Both the position numbers and the translations under genes were made by a program. Source: Aureococcus anophagefferens (lineage: Eukaryota; Sar; Pelagophyceae; Pelagomonadales; Pelagomonadaceae). Taken from it: a DNA stretch of 64,000 nt. Of this stretch, positions 62,214-64,000 are shown piece by piece. The notes under the pieces were generated by a model that saw nothing but the letters and a program-made list of their open reading frames with translations, searched no databases and was not told the origin of the DNA. Position 1 is the stretch's first letter. Every line of letters begins with the position of its first letter. The stretch spans positions 982,983-1,046,982 of the forward strand of contig NW_008705573.1 of the NCBI RefSeq assembly GCF_000186865.1, in the 5' to 3' direction.

Positions 62214-63637
62214 GACTCGGACACGCGCGCGCTGCCGGGCCAGTCCGGCGACGCCATCTCCGTCAGCCGGCTCGCGGCGCGGCGGAACGCCCACGCGAGC
62301 TCGCGCACGGACGCGAGTTCCAGCGCGCGGTCGACGGCGTCGTCGTCGTCCGCCGGGTCCGTCGCGTCGACCCACTTCGACGCTTCGAAGGTCGCCGGCG
62401 TCGCCGCGACGGGCCCGGACGGCCGGTCCAGGCCCGGCAGGCCCGCGCCGGCCGCGCGGCGCTCGCGCTCGAAGGCCGCGGGCGTCGGGAACAGCGCGTC
62501 CGGAACTTCCCTCGCGACGACGACGGCGACGACGCGCCGCTCGTAGAGCTCGTCGATCAGCGTGATGAAGCGTCTCGCCGCGTCGTGGTCCAACAGGCTG
62601 AACCTGGGCACGTCGGCGATCGCTAAAAACGGGAACCGTTCCGCGATCGCGCCGTAGTCCGCCGCGCCTCGGTCCAACCCGCAGAGGTCGTCGAACCGGA
62701 ACGCCGCCGCCTCCCGGCCGTCGGCGCCGCGGAAGAGCGCCGCGGGGACGACGGACCGCGACCGCGCCACGGCGACGGGCGCGACGTCGATAGCGGTCAT
62801 CTCCGGCGCGACGCCCCGCAGCAGGTCGACGGCCGTCTCCGTCCCGTCGCCGTCTCGCGCCACCGCGTAGCGCACGGCCGCATGTTCGCCCGACGACATG
62901 CGCAGGCGCCGGTGGTCCGTGCCGCTCACGACCTCCAGCACGGTGCACTGGTCTTCTAAACGGTCCACGAAGGGCAGGAAGTACTCGCGATTCAGGCCGC
63001 CCTCGTAGAGATCGCGCGGCGGCCGATTCGACGTCGCCACGAGGATCATGCCCGCGTCCCAGCAGCTCGCGAAGAGCTTCTCGGCGATCATGGCGTCGGC
63101 GACGTCCGTGACCTGCATCTCGTCGAAGCACAGCACCTCGGCCTCTTTCGCGAGCTCCGCGCCGATGCGCGCTATGACGTCGCGCGTACTCCGCGCGTCG
63201 CCGGCCTCGCGCGCCGCGTGGATGCGCTCGTGGATCTCGAGCATGAACTGGTGGAAGTGGACGCGCCGCTTCCGTTGCACCGGCAGCCCGCCGAAGAAGA
63301 GGTCGCAGCAGAGGCTCTTGCCGGAGCCGACTTCTCCGAAGACGTACGCGCCGCGCGGCACGCGGGGCCGCCGCGGCGCCGGCGGCGCCGCGGCGTCGTC
63401 GTCCGCCTCGTCGCGCTCGAGCGCGTAGCGCTCCTGGAGCGCCGCGTCCTTCTCGCGCGCCTTGTGCTCCTTGAGCAGCACGCGCTGGAGCTTCGACAGG
63501 TGCTCGAGGACCAACACCTGGGCGCCGTCGTAGCGCAGCTGGCCCCGTTGCACGAGGTCCGTGTAGCGCTGGATGGGGCTACTGAACAGGCGCGCGGAGC
63601 GCGGCGCGAGGCGCACGCATCGCTGGACGAGGAGCAT
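62210..63637 (-). CDS. AFG1: AFG1/LACE1-like mitochondrial AAA-type ATPase
   Basis: 475 aa from ATG 63637 (MLLVQRCVRLAPRSARLFSS, a mitochondrial presequence). IQRYTDLVQRGQLRYD is the family start. Walker A is YVFGEVGSGKSLCCDLFF, followed by VHFHQFMLEIHERIH. Walker B is LCFDEMQVTDVADAMI, sensor 1 is LVATSNRPPRDLY, and FAIADVPRF-like and RRFITLIDELYER blocks follow. AFG1 (bacterial ZapE) helps quality control of mitochondrial inner-membrane proteins such as cytochrome oxidase subunits. No intron. Confidence 0.92.
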   Translation of the reverse strand: MLLVQRCVRLAPRSARLFSSPIQRYTDLVQRGQLRYDGAQVLVLEHLSKLQRVLLKEHKAREKDAALQERYALERDEADDDAAAPPAPRRPRVPRGAYVFGEVGSGKSLCCDLFFGGLPVQRKRRVHFHQFMLEIHERIHAAREAGDARSTRDVIARIGAELAKEAEVLCFDEMQVTDVADAMIAEKLFASCWDAGMILVATSNRPPRDLYEGGLNREYFLPFVDRLEDQCTVLEVVSGTDHRRLRMSSGEHAAVRYAVARDGDGTETAVDLLRGVAPEMTAIDVAPVAVARSRSVVPAALFRGADGREAAAFRFDDLCGLDRGAADYGAIAERFPFLAIADVPRFSLLDHDAARRFITLIDELYERRVVAVVVAREVPDALFPTPAAFERERRAAGAGLPGLDRPSGPVAATPATFEASKWVDATDPADDDDAVDRALELASVRELAWAFRRAASRLTEMASPDWPGSARVSES

Positions 63638-64000
63638 ATTGCGACGCCGAACTTTGGCGGAGCCGCTTGCCACCGAAGTGGCGGCGGCGCGCTGGCCCGG
63701 CTCGCCGAGGCGCGCGCGGCACAGCACGATCGGCTCATTGACTTTGACGATGTCTGGTGCTAAAGCAGTGTAGAAATCCCGCCGCCGTGAGAGTTCGGCC
63801 GCCCAAGACGTGCCCCGCACGCCTCATGAGCCGCGCGACACGCCTGGCTCGCGGTTCGCGAAAAAAAAACGCCGCGGGAGCCCGCGCGAGAGACGAGCGC
63901 CGCTGTTGTGGACTTTTTGGCCGCGGCGACGACGCGATCCCTGCGCAGGCGCGTCGTGGGTGTTGAACTCGCTCCTCCGGGAGGCGGCCATCGGCCTCGG
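63638..64000. other. no supported gene
   Basis: Upstream of the AFG1 start. It contains an A-run near 63862-63870 and GC-rich sequence. I see no credible ORF, repeat or RNA; it probably holds the AFG1 promoter and the edge of a neighbouring gene. Confidence 0.4.

Overview
The window is nuclear DNA of a GC-rich eukaryotic microalga, most probably a heterokont of the pelagophyte type (Aureococcus-like). The evidence is spliceosomal introns, ER-signal-plus-plastid presequences (Tic22-like protein, Mn superoxide dismutase with a twin-arginine lumen signal), flagellar-type small proteins (CFAP141-like, EFCAB10-like), eL14, DHX16, TELO2 and AFG1 orthologues, dense gene packing on both strands, and above all short inverted-repeat elements that behave as whole introns. 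The species call is inference. One 50-N assembly gap lies at 26429-26478.

Layout. 1-9600: small Cys-rich ORF, adenosine deaminase (apparent frameshift), ArfGAP, coiled-coil protein, SGNH hydrolase, TELO2, lysine-type methyltransferase, SDR. 9649-16733: giant LamG/Cys-rich multi-TM receptor-like protein, two unknown proteins, Sel1 protein. 17054-24755: Mn-SOD, a duplicated last-exon fragment, a basic unknown protein, a PSP-repeat single-TM protein with three introners, an alpha/beta hydrolase with two. 25045-30176: MYND protein, gap-truncated bacterial-type aliphatic amidase, DUF4476-villin headpiece protein, FtsJ-like methyltransferase. 30198-40206: DHX16/PRP2 helicase with three introners, CmcJ/NvfI-like oxygenase, eL14 with a 5-nt first exon, DnaJ fusion protein, aspartic protease. 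40264-51048: voltage-gated channel without a GYG filter, unknown protein, inverted-repeat element, CFAP141-like, rhomboid, small membrane protein, TPR protein, a pyroglutamyl peptidase-UBA-peptidyl-tRNA hydrolase fusion, CDF metal transporter. 51480-63637: AP2-like protein, PP2C with RanBP2 zinc finger, Tic22-like, EF-hand protein, sulfotransferase, Ly6-like protein, CGFS glutaredoxin, coiled-coil protein, unknown protein, AFG1 ATPase.

The most interesting system is a set of 14 introner elements (mobile introns) in two families: family 1, ends CTGGGCAGSA, about 192 nt, 8 copies; family 2, ends CTGTGTGG, about 193-203 nt, 6 copies including one shrunken to 101 nt. Each is flanked by an 8-bp target-site duplication. 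In all 14 the upstream duplication begins with GT or GC in host sense, and the element ends with AG. Removing one duplication plus the element restores the reading frame exactly in every host gene. So the target supplies the 5' splice site and the element supplies the 3' splice site. The elements work in both orientations, and the two families share a central core (GGCTGATTTTTGGACGA).

The genes are mostly unrelated housekeeping loci, not a pathway. Gene ends are very tight: three convergent pairs overlap within their stop codons.
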